Shown here: positions 19,495-28,619 of the stretch, one piece after another
Layout: the number at the start of each line of letters is the position of its first letter
How positions within the stretch are numbered: the stretch's first letter is position 1
NCBI GenBank assembly: GCA_026702845.1
Contig: JADCLS010000001.1
Span: forward strand, 1-64,000
From: Candidatus Heimdallarchaeota archaeon
Lineage (GTDB): Archaea > Asgardarchaeota > Heimdallarchaeia > Heimdallarchaeales > Kariarchaeaceae
Direction: 5' to 3'
Length of the DNA stretch: 64,000 bases
Translations under genes and position numbers: made by a program
Notes under the pieces: generated by a model
Told to the model about the DNA's origin: nothing
The model's input: only the letters and a program-made list of their open reading frames with translations
The model's database searches: none

Positions 19495-19995
19495 ATGAGT
19501 AAAATTTCTATTCCTATAATTCCTGAAATTGTTGATAAATCAAAGGGTTGCCCCCATCCTGATCGGGTGATGAAACATACTTGTGAACATTGTGGGGCCT
19601 CGTTATGCTATGATTGTTTTTTTGAGGATGTGCTGAGAAAAAAAACAAAAGCAGTCACTTCAATTGATTCTTTAACATCATTTTCATATGGGACATTTTG
19701 TGCATCCTGTTTCCTCCAGAGAATCCAGAAACCCAAATATATGATCCATTTCAAAGGAACTATGATACCAGATTCTTCAATGAAACCTATCAAACCAACA
19801 TATTTTCGAAGCACTCATACAGCTATTGATTTTCTTTTCATGTTCTTCTTCGTGATGACATTTATTCTCTTCTTCTTTGGACCAATATTTTACACAACCC
19901 AGTATTCACGTGCAGTGAAGGCTTATGATGCTTTTGAGGCTGATCTGGATCGTGCAATTGAGGTTGTAGAGCAAATAATCAGAATTAATTCATAA
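19495..19995 (+). CDS. B-box-like zinc-binding protein with C-terminal membrane helix
   Basis: 166 residues. The N-terminal 25-85 segment has C-x-H near residue 19 (GCPHPDR), then CEHCGASLCYDCF and CASCF, a Cys/His spacing like a B-box zinc finger (C-H, C-C, C-C, C). A strongly hydrophobic helix spans about residues 111-132 (AIDFLFMFFFVMTFILFFFG), followed by a helical tail of about 35 residues. The expected topology is a small soluble zinc domain anchored in the membrane. B-box domains in eukaryotes mediate protein contacts, often with ubiquitin ligases; no such link is shown here. ATG start. Confidence 0.7.
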   Translation: MSKISIPIIPEIVDKSKGCPHPDRVMKHTCEHCGASLCYDCFFEDVLRKKTKAVTSIDSLTSFSYGTFCASCFLQRIQKPKYMIHFKGTMIPDSSMKPIKPTYFRSTHTAIDFLFMFFFVMTFILFFFGPIFYTTQYSRAVKAYDAFEADLDRAIEVVEQIIRINS

Positions 19996-20067
19996 CCAGT
20001 AATTCATTGCCTAGTATCATAATTGAAAATTCTTGAGTGGTATTATTTTATACCATATTTCAACTGC

Positions 20068-21792
20068 TCAATTTAGATAATCAATATCATCAATATTTTC
20101 TATTGTTGAGATGTCTCCAAGGTTCTCTCCCCATTCTCTAGCATGAAGCAATCTTCGCATGATTTTTCCACTTCTCGTCTTAGGTAAGGCCTTCACCATT
20201 TCAATTTCTTGGGGCATTGCTAATGGTGATAATCGTTTCCTAATGAAATTCATAATATTGAGTTCCAACTCTTCAGATGCATCAAATCCTTCTTTTAAGG
20301 TTATATAGGCCTTGGGGATCTCCATATTGATGTCATCAGGTTTTGCAACTACTGCACTCTCGGCAATAGATTCATGCTCTAGCAATGCAGATTCTATTTC
20401 AAATGGTGAGACTAGATGTCCTGCAGTGTTAATTACATCATCATCACGTCCTACAAACCAGAAATAGCCATCTTCATCAAGTTTTGCCTTATCACCAGTC
20501 AGATACCATTCCTTACCAAATTTTTTCTTGAAAGTATCCTCATTGTTCCAGTAGGTACGCAGTCTTGCAGGCCAATCAAATTTGAAACCTATTAATCCAA
20601 TTATCCCAGGTTCATTAATGGGTTCAAATGTTTGAGCATTGAGCACCGTGCCTGTGATACCAGGGAATGGTTTTCCCATAGATCCTGGCTTGACCTTCAT
20701 TCCAGGATAGTTACATATCATCATTGAACCTGTTTCTGTCTGCCAGTACGTATCATAGAATGGCTTTCCAAATACTTTTTCTGACCAGATCACTGCTTCT
20801 GCGTTTAGTGGTTCACCTACACTGGCAAGGTGTCTTAAACTGTTCATATTATACTCCTTAACCACTTCCTCTCCTGCCTTCATCAACGATCGGATGGCTG
20901 TAGGTGCTGAGTACCACATAGTAATCTTGTGTTTGGCAATGAATGCATACCAATTCTTGGCTGAGAATCCCACATCCATAACACACTGGGTGATTCCATT
21001 TGCCCATGGACCAATAATCCCATATGATGTTCCTGTAACCCACCCTGGATCAGCAGTACACCAATATATATCATCCTGCTTAAGATCAAGTACCCACTTT
21101 GCAGTGATGTATTGTGATATAAGTGAGTAATGCACATGTTTCACCCCTTTGGGCTTCCCAGTTGTTCCAGATGTGTAGTGAAGGAGTGATGGGGATTCTG
21201 CAAAAGTTTCAGCTATTTCAAATGAATCAACAGGATCCAGTGCTGCAAGATCCATCGTTATTTCCTTTTCTTTTAGAGTTTTCTTTCCATCATGATCCAC
21301 AATAATGATATGGTCCATGTAGGGCATCTTATCAATGATTTTTCGTACTTTACTCACATGTTTTCTCTGTGTGATAATGGCCTTTGTCTGTGCATCATCT
21401 AACCTCACAAAAAGCGATTCATCACCAAATGCAGAGAATAGGGGTTGTGCAATTGCTCCGATTTTTAGACAGGCTAGTACACCAATAAACAATTCTGGAA
21501 TTTTATCCATGAATAAACAGACACGATCACCCATTTGGATACCATTATCGCGTAGATATTGACCCATTGTATTGGTCGCTATGCGTAACTCGTTGAAAGT
21601 ATAAGTAGCTTCCTTATCGCCCATCCCCTCCCAGATCAGTGCTAGTTTGTCCCCCTTCCCCTGATTACAAATCCGGTCAGTGCAATACCAAGCTATGTTT
21701 ATTTGATCTCCTTCTTTATATTCCAGCTCTTCCTCAACCTGTTTCCAGCTGAAATTTTTTGCAACATTATCATATGAATCTATATTCGACAT
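20068..21792 (-). CDS. AMP-forming acetyl/acyl-CoA synthetase
   Basis: 574 residues, the length of the short AcsA type. The AMP-binding motif TSGTTGKPKGVKH is near residue 210, YWQTETGS near 350, the hinge and catalytic region WYLTGDKAKLDEDGYFWFVGRDDDVI near 430, and PKTRSGKIMRRLL near 547 holds the catalytic Lys that is acetylated in bacteria and archaea. It activates acetate or another acid to acyl-CoA in the cytoplasm. It lies 5 bases after acpS on the same strand, so the two form an operon. That pairing raises the possibility that its product feeds an acyl-carrier-protein reaction, but acetate activation is the default. Confidence 0.92.
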   Translation of the reverse strand: MSNIDSYDNVAKNFSWKQVEEELEYKEGDQINIAWYCTDRICNQGKGDKLALIWEGMGDKEATYTFNELRIATNTMGQYLRDNGIQMGDRVCLFMDKIPELFIGVLACLKIGAIAQPLFSAFGDESLFVRLDDAQTKAIITQRKHVSKVRKIIDKMPYMDHIIIVDHDGKKTLKEKEITMDLAALDPVDSFEIAETFAESPSLLHYTSGTTGKPKGVKHVHYSLISQYITAKWVLDLKQDDIYWCTADPGWVTGTSYGIIGPWANGITQCVMDVGFSAKNWYAFIAKHKITMWYSAPTAIRSLMKAGEEVVKEYNMNSLRHLASVGEPLNAEAVIWSEKVFGKPFYDTYWQTETGSMMICNYPGMKVKPGSMGKPFPGITGTVLNAQTFEPINEPGIIGLIGFKFDWPARLRTYWNNEDTFKKKFGKEWYLTGDKAKLDEDGYFWFVGRDDDVINTAGHLVSPFEIESALLEHESIAESAVVAKPDDINMEIPKAYITLKEGFDASEELELNIMNFIRKRLSPLAMPQEIEMVKALPKTRSGKIMRRLLHAREWGENLGDISTIENIDDIDYLN

Positions 21793-21797
21793 ATTAT

Positions 21798-22175
21798 CTA
21801 CTCCTTCTCAGCAATTACAAATGCTGTAGCATACTTCTTCACATGTGATATGGATATCGAGAACTTAACAATCCCCCTTTCGCTGCAAAATTCGGCTGTT
21901 TTATCACTAATCCGGATATATGGTTGACCAAGATCATTATTAATGATCTCAATATCATTATAGGACATTCCATGTCTCCATCCGGTGCCCAGTGCTTTGA
22001 ATAATGCCTCTTTCCCAGCATATCTCCCAGCAAAGTGTTGATAGGGGAATTTTTTGGATTCACAATACTTAATTTCCTTTTCAGTGAAAAGTGTATGCTT
22101 GAAATCAAGATCCTTGGATAGCTGTTTTTCAAGTGCTTTCACTTCAAAAATATCAGTTCCTACTCCATAAATCAT
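21798..22175 (-). CDS. acpS: Holo-[acyl-carrier-protein] synthase (4'-phosphopantetheinyl transferase, AcpS type)
   Basis: 125 residues, normal AcpS length. Seen: GVGTDIFEV at the N-terminus (metal-binding Asp), FTEKEIKYC, then GRYAGKEALFKALGTG (metal-binding Glu and the Lys of the active site), GQPYIRIS and FSISISHVKKYATAFVIA at the end. AcpS moves the phosphopantetheine arm from CoA to a serine of an acyl carrier protein. This is uncommon in archaea, which generally lack a fatty-acid-synthase ACP. It is followed after 5 bases by the acyl-CoA synthetase, which makes an operon. No ACP gene is visible in the window. Confidence 0.9.
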   Translation of the reverse strand: MIYGVGTDIFEVKALEKQLSKDLDFKHTLFTEKEIKYCESKKFPYQHFAGRYAGKEALFKALGTGWRHGMSYNDIEIINNDLGQPYIRISDKTAEFCSERGIVKFSISISHVKKYATAFVIAEKE

Positions 22176-22339
22176 TACAGGACCTCGTTAGTAATGTAGT
22201 TATTCGATCACAGTCACTATCTAATAAATAGCATAGGCTATCGATCAAAAAAATCTGAAATTAATAGTTAAAAATATGAATATATCCAAATAAATTGGAA
22301 TTATGAATAAAAAATATCGAATATAATGAAATAAATCAA

Positions 22340-22354
22340 AATCATCTGATGATT
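22340..22354. promoter_or_regulatory. Inverted repeat between acpS and a GNAT gene
   Basis: AATCATC-T-GATGATT is a perfect 7-base inverted repeat with a single central base, placed between two divergently transcribed genes. It could be an operator; no regulator is identified. Confidence 0.35.
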
Positions 22355-22436
22355 AGCTCATAGCACTCATGATTGTTATAATTTTTCCAGAAGGTCTGGA
22401 TTACCTATTTTAGAGTGAAAATAATACATTATCAAC

Positions 22437-22910
22437 ATGGAGCAACTCTCACATCGTCCAGTTAAAAGTTATCAACTACTTTCCTATCTGAATGAAGGAT
22501 TTAAAGCTGAAAATGCTCCTAATAGTAGAAGAGCTGTAACTCTCATAGTAGTTTTTCTGGGATTACTCCTCAACTTTTTATTTCTCAATTACTTTTACAA
22601 GAAGATCACAAAGATTTTCATTCCCAAGTATGTTATAAAGGGAGATATTAGAATTGGAGGATACAGCATCGTAGATAAATTAAACAAGGGATACATCTAT
22701 TTTGGTGGTTTCTATATACTTCCGGAATATCAGAATATTGGATATGGTAGCAAAGTCCTAGATCTACTTATCGATACCTACAAGGAATATGAAATTAGGT
22801 TAGATGTGGACAAAGATAATGATCATGCTATTCATTTATATCTGAAATATGGGTTCTCTTTGAATGAGACCGAAAATGGATATCAAATGATTCGTTTAGC
22901 CGATCAATGA
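22437..22910 (+). CDS. Membrane-anchored GNAT-like acetyltransferase
   Basis: 157 residues. Unusually for a GNAT, residues about 33-55 are a strong hydrophobic helix (AVTLIVVFLGLLLNFLFLNYF), placed where the second helix of the fold would be. The second half is clearly GNAT: YILPEYQNIGYGSKVLDLL holds the acetyl-CoA pyrophosphate loop and NDHAIHLYLKYGF the late helix. It may be a membrane-bound acetyltransferase, or a GNAT whose N-terminal half was replaced. Substrate unknown. ATG start. Confidence 0.65.
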   Translation: MEQLSHRPVKSYQLLSYLNEGFKAENAPNSRRAVTLIVVFLGLLLNFLFLNYFYKKITKIFIPKYVIKGDIRIGGYSIVDKLNKGYIYFGGFYILPEYQNIGYGSKVLDLLIDTYKEYEIRLDVDKDNDHAIHLYLKYGFSLNETENGYQMIRLADQ

Positions 22911-22938
22911 ATGATTATAAATGTGGTTTCATCCAAGA

Positions 22939-23730
22939 TCAATGAAACTGAAGGGAAATATCATCTAAGAATTTCATCCGATTCTTAAGAATTGTAATGG
23001 GATCATCTGATTTGAGAATAAAGGTGAATTCGAATCTATGATTTATTGTATAGGGTTTATAAGTTGGTAGATAGCCAAATACAGATTCATACTTATTGCA
23101 AATCTTATCAAAATTATCTTTTATCTTATTCAAGCTAATTAATGGTGCTCCCCAAACAAAAGTGTAGTAAGTAATCTCATTATCATCATAGATAGGTAGT
23201 ATGTCTTTTGTCCAAGCAAGTCTTTGTTCTTCTTTTTTACTGGAATTAATTTTCTTATCATAGTTAATGATAATTGACCCAATTATGTTTTTGTTTGGAA
23301 TTGATTCTATTAATCCATTAAAATTGAGTATACCAGTGTAGTTCAATGAAATTTCAGTAACAACTCCTTCGGATTTCCCTATTCTTACAAAATCATTAAT
23401 TTTGAAGGGCCGAGTAAGTAAAATATACATGCCAGAAACAAAGTTTTGAATAGTATGCATTGATGCAAATGATACCATAGACCCTAGAAATAGAGATAAC
23501 GAAATAACCGTGTTTTGGCCCACATCAAGAACTATTATTGCCGAGTAGATGATTAAAATCACTACACCGAATCTTGATAATACTATTAATCCATTTACAA
23601 CGTCCGCTGGTATTTTTCCCTTCATTGTAGTTTTTCTGATATAGAATATTACTATTCTTTGGATTACAAAAATCAAAATCAGAACAATTATGAATAGTAA
23701 ATATTTTAGATTAGTATCTAAGATACTCAA
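22939..23730 (-). CDS. MscS-family mechanosensitive channel (second of a pair)
   Basis: 263 residues. There are three hydrophobic helices; the third carries the pore-like FLGSMVSFASMHTIQNFVSGMYILLTRPF, followed by the beta domain FKINDFVRIGKSEGVVTEISLNYTGI and NKNIIGSIIINY, the MscS core. The C-terminal alpha/beta domain is longer than minimal. Such channels open under membrane tension to release osmolytes. The gene overlaps its upstream partner by 4 bases (start and stop share ATGA), so the two are translationally coupled and may form related or mixed channels. Confidence 0.85.
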   Translation of the reverse strand: MSILDTNLKYLLFIIVLILIFVIQRIVIFYIRKTTMKGKIPADVVNGLIVLSRFGVVILIIYSAIIVLDVGQNTVISLSLFLGSMVSFASMHTIQNFVSGMYILLTRPFKINDFVRIGKSEGVVTEISLNYTGILNFNGLIESIPNKNIIGSIIINYDKKINSSKKEEQRLAWTKDILPIYDDNEITYYTFVWGAPLISLNKIKDNFDKICNKYESVFGYLPTYKPYTINHRFEFTFILKSDDPITILKNRMKFLDDISLQFH

Positions 23731-24632
23731 TTTGCTCCCTCCTGTAATTCAATAAAGGTACTCACATAGAGATCCTCCAAAAATTTAGGTTGAAGTTCTA
23801 TAATCTGGTGAGGGTTATCAACTACTAGAATGATACTTACATTCTGTCTGAACACGTATTTGCCAAAGTAATATCTTGGCCGGTATCCAACTTTCTCATC
23901 CCATCTCCTACATAGATCATCCATTCGTTCAACAATAACAGATAAAGGAATATCTGGTGAGATAATATTCAATTTAAGATCAACAGTAAAGGGATATCGA
24001 ACTATCTCCTTTCCACCAAGAACCTCGTTTACTACCTCATTGGTAAAATTTTTGTTTTCCAATTGCACATCTTTCATATCGTCTAATAATGCTTGGAAGC
24101 CTATCTCAAACCCCTTCTCTGCACGCTCTTGAAGATCATCCATTTGTAAAGAACAATTGATCAGATTTGCATCAAGTAAGCTTTTGTTAGGAATAATGAT
24201 AACAGATCTATCCATTGCAAGGAGTTTAGAGTAATTCAATCCAATTTCCAGAACAATTCCCTCCACTCCTTTTACAATAATAAGGTCTCCAATTCCAAAG
24301 GGTCTTACTGAGATGAGATAAAACCCTGCGACAATATTCCCTATAACCACTGCCATGGCAAAGCCAATTCCTGTTCCAAAAAGGGCTGATAAACCTATAA
24401 TTGCTGAGGAATCTATTTCAAAGATATATGATGCGGTCAATATAATTGCAATGAATTGAAAGGAGCTTATGATAAGATTAATTCCTCCAATCGTCTCAGG
24501 TCCAAGCTTTTGCCTCATTTTGAAAATTCTTTTCTTCAGAATTATACCCAGTACCCAAATGATAATCACTGAGAGAAAGAATATTAACACCTTGGCCCAA
24601 ATCGATTGTATATCAATATTTAGTAGCTGCAT
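23727..24632 (-). CDS. MscS-family mechanosensitive channel (first of a pair)
   Basis: 301 residues. Three N-terminal helices, the third with FGTGIGFAMAVVIGNIVAGFYLISVRPF (Gly/Ala-rich pore helix), then IGDLIIVKGVEGIVLEIGLNYSKLL and IIPNKSLLDANLINC, the beta domain of MscS. A C-terminal domain of about 140 residues follows. It heads a two-gene operon with another MscS homologue. Function: tension-gated relief of osmotic pressure in the cell membrane (family knowledge). The two proteins are related but clearly divergent, which suggests different gating thresholds or partners. Confidence 0.87.
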   Translation of the reverse strand: MQLLNIDIQSIWAKVLIFFLSVIIIWVLGIILKKRIFKMRQKLGPETIGGINLIISSFQFIAIILTASYIFEIDSSAIIGLSALFGTGIGFAMAVVIGNIVAGFYLISVRPFGIGDLIIVKGVEGIVLEIGLNYSKLLAMDRSVIIIPNKSLLDANLINCSLQMDDLQERAEKGFEIGFQALLDDMKDVQLENKNFTNEVVNEVLGGKEIVRYPFTVDLKLNIISPDIPLSVIVERMDDLCRRWDEKVGYRPRYYFGKYVFRQNVSIILVVDNPHQIIELQPKFLEDLYVSTFIELQEGAN

Positions 24633-24924
24633 ATTTTTAATCTGAGCCTCTTTGTATTAAATCCCCTTGAGGAAATCCAAATCATTGGTGAAAATTAACT
24701 AAATTCACCTCACAAATATATTTACTGCATTGATATTACGAATTTTGAATTCTTAGGATCTCAGTCTATTGATAAAGCAAAATATATTATTCAAAAACTG
24801 ATTAAATGAGGTTCTTCATAGCATTATTCTAAGCTATATATGTGCATAATACATTTTTCCTACCGCATTCAAACACTAGTAAAACAATATGTATTTATTT
24901 TTTAGAACTTTGAGATCTTAAATT

Positions 24925-27900
24925 ATGAACATCTTGGATATTCTAATTATCTTATTATTTGCCTTACCAGTTACAGGAATTTTATTATTACAAACTGGAA
25001 TATTGCTAGAATCACAATATATCATATTTTTACTGGTTCTTTTAGTAATTGGATGGATTCTCGGATTTAGATTAATTAGCAATTTGACTGATAATAGTTA
25101 TGATAGGTATTTTGGTGCAATAATATTTTCATTTGCTTATGTCTTATTGTCTGGTTTCATATTGGAGGAATATCTATCAGGTACAGAACTTTTAGTAGAT
25201 AATATTCTAAGTTATCCATTATTTCTTTCTCTAATTGTGTTCTTGCTTGGATTTAGTTTAATCGAGTGGATAGCATTAGTAAATCCTGAAGAAGCAGATG
25301 CAATCACCCCATTGCAAATGAAGATGGAACAAATACTTGAGAAGCTTACACGAAGTAATCATGTTTTAGTAATAGTAGTATTCTTAGTTATTCATTCACT
25401 TCTATACTTGTTAATTTATTTATTAGTTCAAGATTTTGTATTTTCACTCATCATTCTCGCTCTAGTCTTCCCCCTTATCAATCTCGGGTACATTACAGGA
25501 GTAAATTTAGGGCAGGATCTGTTATGGGCCAAAGTGTGGTTGATTCATAAGACCAAGGAAATTAAAGCAAAAACATCTGAGACTAAAGATTATCTAAATG
25601 ATTACGAATATTATGTAATTAAGGATAAAGTCAATTGGATTGATGTGAATTGGGAAAAGAAACGATTTGGATTTTTGCAGGTAATTGGTTTGGGCATAAA
25701 ATCAGCGGGGATACTTGCTGTTTTCTTACTCTTCACTACTATCAACTCACTTTATTCTGATCTATCAGATCTATCGTCAAGTGATGCAGGAGGAGTAGGG
25801 ACTGGAATACTTGCAATTATATCAATAGCTAGATTATTGATACTGAATGGACGAAATGCTATTGCAGAAACCATGCATATTCATGATGCACTAATCGTTA
25901 AGAAGAGAATATCTCGTTTTAATAAAATCTATCCTATGTATGTGTTAACCACAATATTTATGCTGTTGCTCATAGAATTCCTAACTGGAGTTAGTGCAAG
26001 GGATGATCAAATCATGGAGAAACTATTTTTCACTGAGATTGCTACCTATAATTTTATTCTACTTTTCCAAACAATAATACTAGTTACAGTGGCATTAGCG
26101 ATACTTGTTTTCAAAGCAAAACCTCTCACCTTAGATACAAATGATGAGATATATGACGATTTAGATAATTTATCTCCTCTGGAGAGATTTGATCTTTTTG
26201 AGAAATTACAGAATGATGTACTGCTATCCGCTAATGATGAGATGGATATGCGTGACAATATTCAGAAGATACTTGATATAGCTCCCGATAAAATAAAGAT
26301 CAATGTTATTATGGAGTATATCAATAGCACTTATGATAGTGTACAGGAATTGGTTACAAGAGCTTTTCCTGAAGATTCTGATGGTGAGTTATCTGAATAT
26401 ATACTTGCCCAATTAGAAGAAATTGACCCTGAATCTAGAAAAAAGGCACTAGATGTTATCCGGTGGCATAATTACATTCCTGAGCTTGAATCATTGGTAG
26501 AAACAGGAACAATAAACGGTGATTGGGTAAAATTTAGACTAGATACTGATTTGGAAGAGAAGTATGGATACAGAGATTTCAGCTATACAAAAAAATATTT
26601 TCTCATTCTATCAGAATTGGATCACTATGAGTATAATCTTGAGGTTATAGATAAATCAATCCGAGGTTTTGATCCTGTACTTGATGTGATTGATTTCAAT
26701 GCACATACTGCTTGTTTCCTGACAAATTCAGATAATAGCGTATTTATTGCATATTTAGACGAAAATCGCATTAAAATCAGTAGATACGAAGAAGGAGCAG
26801 GTATGCAAGATATTTGTAGTTTAGTTATTGATGATGATGAATTCAGTAATGATTTAATATTACACAAGGAAAAACCTCAAGCAATTGGATTACAATTAAC
26901 TACTGATAAATCCATAGATAATAATTTCCTGCTTAAAATCCATCACACCAGAATAAACAAGAGGATTGAATATCAACTCCAATTCAATGATATTGATTCA
27001 GAAGTGAAAGTAATTTCTACAAAGAATATTCCAGTGCCCTTCCCACCTGAGATGATGGATAATTTTTACTTTAATGAAGACATACAATTATTCTATCAGC
27101 AGGATATTTTACAAATAAGAGATATGGATAACAAAATTCTTTATCAGTTAGAGGATAAAGATGACAATCCAATATCAATCAATTGTATGGATGTATTTCA
27201 GAAAAAAGCATATTTTGGTATTAACAACTCAATATACTGTATAGATTTATCTCTTAATCAAAATCAACAATTGAAAGCTGATATAATTGAACTCCATGAT
27301 CTGGTTCACAGTATTCAGGTCAATTATAAGTTCATTGTAGTAGGCTTGGGTGAAACTGAAACTGTTCTCATCAATAGAGAATCTGGAAAGATACAATCAT
27401 ATTTACGTGAGATAACAGATTCCAAGGCTAAGAAAATTCTAATAAGAAATAATATTATAGGTGTATCTGATGTAAGGTTAACGACTTTTATTCCAATTTC
27501 AATTGCTATAAGGTATGCCGGATATCCTCCCTATCATAAACAAGAGATTTGCGATCTCAGAATTAATGGTAGTCATTTATTCACTTTATCAATTGATAAT
27601 GTGATTAAAAAATGGGATTCTAAGTCTCTCAAGGAGCTAAATTCTCTAGAAATAAATTCAATTGCTTCTACTAGAATCGCTTTAGATACTGAAGATCTTT
27701 ATTTGGTAACAGCTGAAAAGGAATTACTGGTTATAGATCAAAAGAACTTGGAGGTCAATAAACAAGAAGTCATTGATATTGCAGGTAGGCCTCAATCAAT
27801 TCTGGTTGATGATCAGTATATCTATATTGGAACCTATCCTGAGGGAGAACATTCAGAATTCAAGATTTTTGATAAAAATTCTCTCTCACAGATTTTCCAT

Positions 27901-28548
27901 CATCAAGATAAGGGGGAGATGAAATGTATTTCATGTGATTCTGACTTTGTCTATTTAGGTGTGAATGGATCTCTTGTAATATTTGAGCAGAAAAATGGTT
28001 CATTTGTTGAAATTCATCGTTACAAACAGGAACTTGATGAAATATACATTGACTTTCAACGTTATTCTTCTGAAGATGGCTGCAACTCAGTATTCGTAGA
28101 TGATCATCATATTTATGTTGCAGGTTATGACAAAATCATCGTGTTGAAAAAAGATTCAAGAACTTCATTCCCGGTAATTCAACAATATGGCCCCTATCTA
28201 AGGCCAAATCCAGATGATCAACCTAGTGTCCTTCATGTAGTAGTTGATAAGCATTATGTGATAGCTTCCACAGAGCAGGATGTACATGTATGGGATAAAA
28301 TAAGCGATTCTGAAAAAGGGCAGTATCGAACTAGAGCTGTTTTCTCCGCACATAAGGCAATTATTTCGGCATTGGAAATCAATGAAAATCATATCTATAC
28401 AACATCTTTTGATAAGACAATTAGAAAATTCGAAAAACCCGCAGTACGAGATTTTAGATCTGCATTGATAAAATATCTTTATGTGGTGCCTGTGGCAATT
28501 CCAGCATACTTCTTGTATTCCTACTTGAGTTCGTTCCTAACAGTATAG
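24925..28548 (+). CDS. Large membrane protein with C-terminal WD40-like beta-propeller
   Basis: 1207 residues. About ten hydrophobic helices occupy residues 1-415. A helical region follows (about 425-545; LSPLERFDLFEKLQND...). From about residue 560 to 1180 the sequence is a run of beta-propeller blades with WD40-like signatures, for example NGSHLFTLSIDNVIKKWD near 890 and ISALEINENHIYTTSFDKTIRKF near 1160. A last hydrophobic helix closes the protein. The propeller is most likely cytoplasmic and would serve as a protein-binding platform anchored to the membrane. I recognise no family for the whole chain. Start at ATG; no partner gene is evident. Confidence 0.72.
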   Translation: MNILDILIILLFALPVTGILLLQTGILLESQYIIFLLVLLVIGWILGFRLISNLTDNSYDRYFGAIIFSFAYVLLSGFILEEYLSGTELLVDNILSYPLFLSLIVFLLGFSLIEWIALVNPEEADAITPLQMKMEQILEKLTRSNHVLVIVVFLVIHSLLYLLIYLLVQDFVFSLIILALVFPLINLGYITGVNLGQDLLWAKVWLIHKTKEIKAKTSETKDYLNDYEYYVIKDKVNWIDVNWEKKRFGFLQVIGLGIKSAGILAVFLLFTTINSLYSDLSDLSSSDAGGVGTGILAIISIARLLILNGRNAIAETMHIHDALIVKKRISRFNKIYPMYVLTTIFMLLLIEFLTGVSARDDQIMEKLFFTEIATYNFILLFQTIILVTVALAILVFKAKPLTLDTNDEIYDDLDNLSPLERFDLFEKLQNDVLLSANDEMDMRDNIQKILDIAPDKIKINVIMEYINSTYDSVQELVTRAFPEDSDGELSEYILAQLEEIDPESRKKALDVIRWHNYIPELESLVETGTINGDWVKFRLDTDLEEKYGYRDFSYTKKYFLILSELDHYEYNLEVIDKSIRGFDPVLDVIDFNAHTACFLTNSDNSVFIAYLDENRIKISRYEEGAGMQDICSLVIDDDEFSNDLILHKEKPQAIGLQLTTDKSIDNNFLLKIHHTRINKRIEYQLQFNDIDSEVKVISTKNIPVPFPPEMMDNFYFNEDIQLFYQQDILQIRDMDNKILYQLEDKDDNPISINCMDVFQKKAYFGINNSIYCIDLSLNQNQQLKADIIELHDLVHSIQVNYKFIVVGLGETETVLINRESGKIQSYLREITDSKAKKILIRNNIIGVSDVRLTTFIPISIAIRYAGYPPYHKQEICDLRINGSHLFTLSIDNVIKKWDSKSLKELNSLEINSIASTRIALDTEDLYLVTAEKELLVIDQKNLEVNKQEVIDIAGRPQSILVDDQYIYIGTYPEGEHSEFKIFDKNSLSQIFHHQDKGEMKCISCDSDFVYLGVNGSLVIFEQKNGSFVEIHRYKQELDEIYIDFQRYSSEDGCNSVFVDDHHIYVAGYDKIIVLKKDSRTSFPVIQQYGPYLRPNPDDQPSVLHVVVDKHYVIASTEQDVHVWDKISDSEKGQYRTRAVFSAHKAIISALEINENHIYTTSFDKTIRKFEKPAVRDFRSALIKYLYVVPVAIPAYFLYSYLSSFLTV

Positions 28549-28619
28549 AAGTTGTCTGTTACTGGAGATTTCATGAAAATTCTGTATTAGATGTTTTATG
28601 ATGATTATTGCGTTTAATA

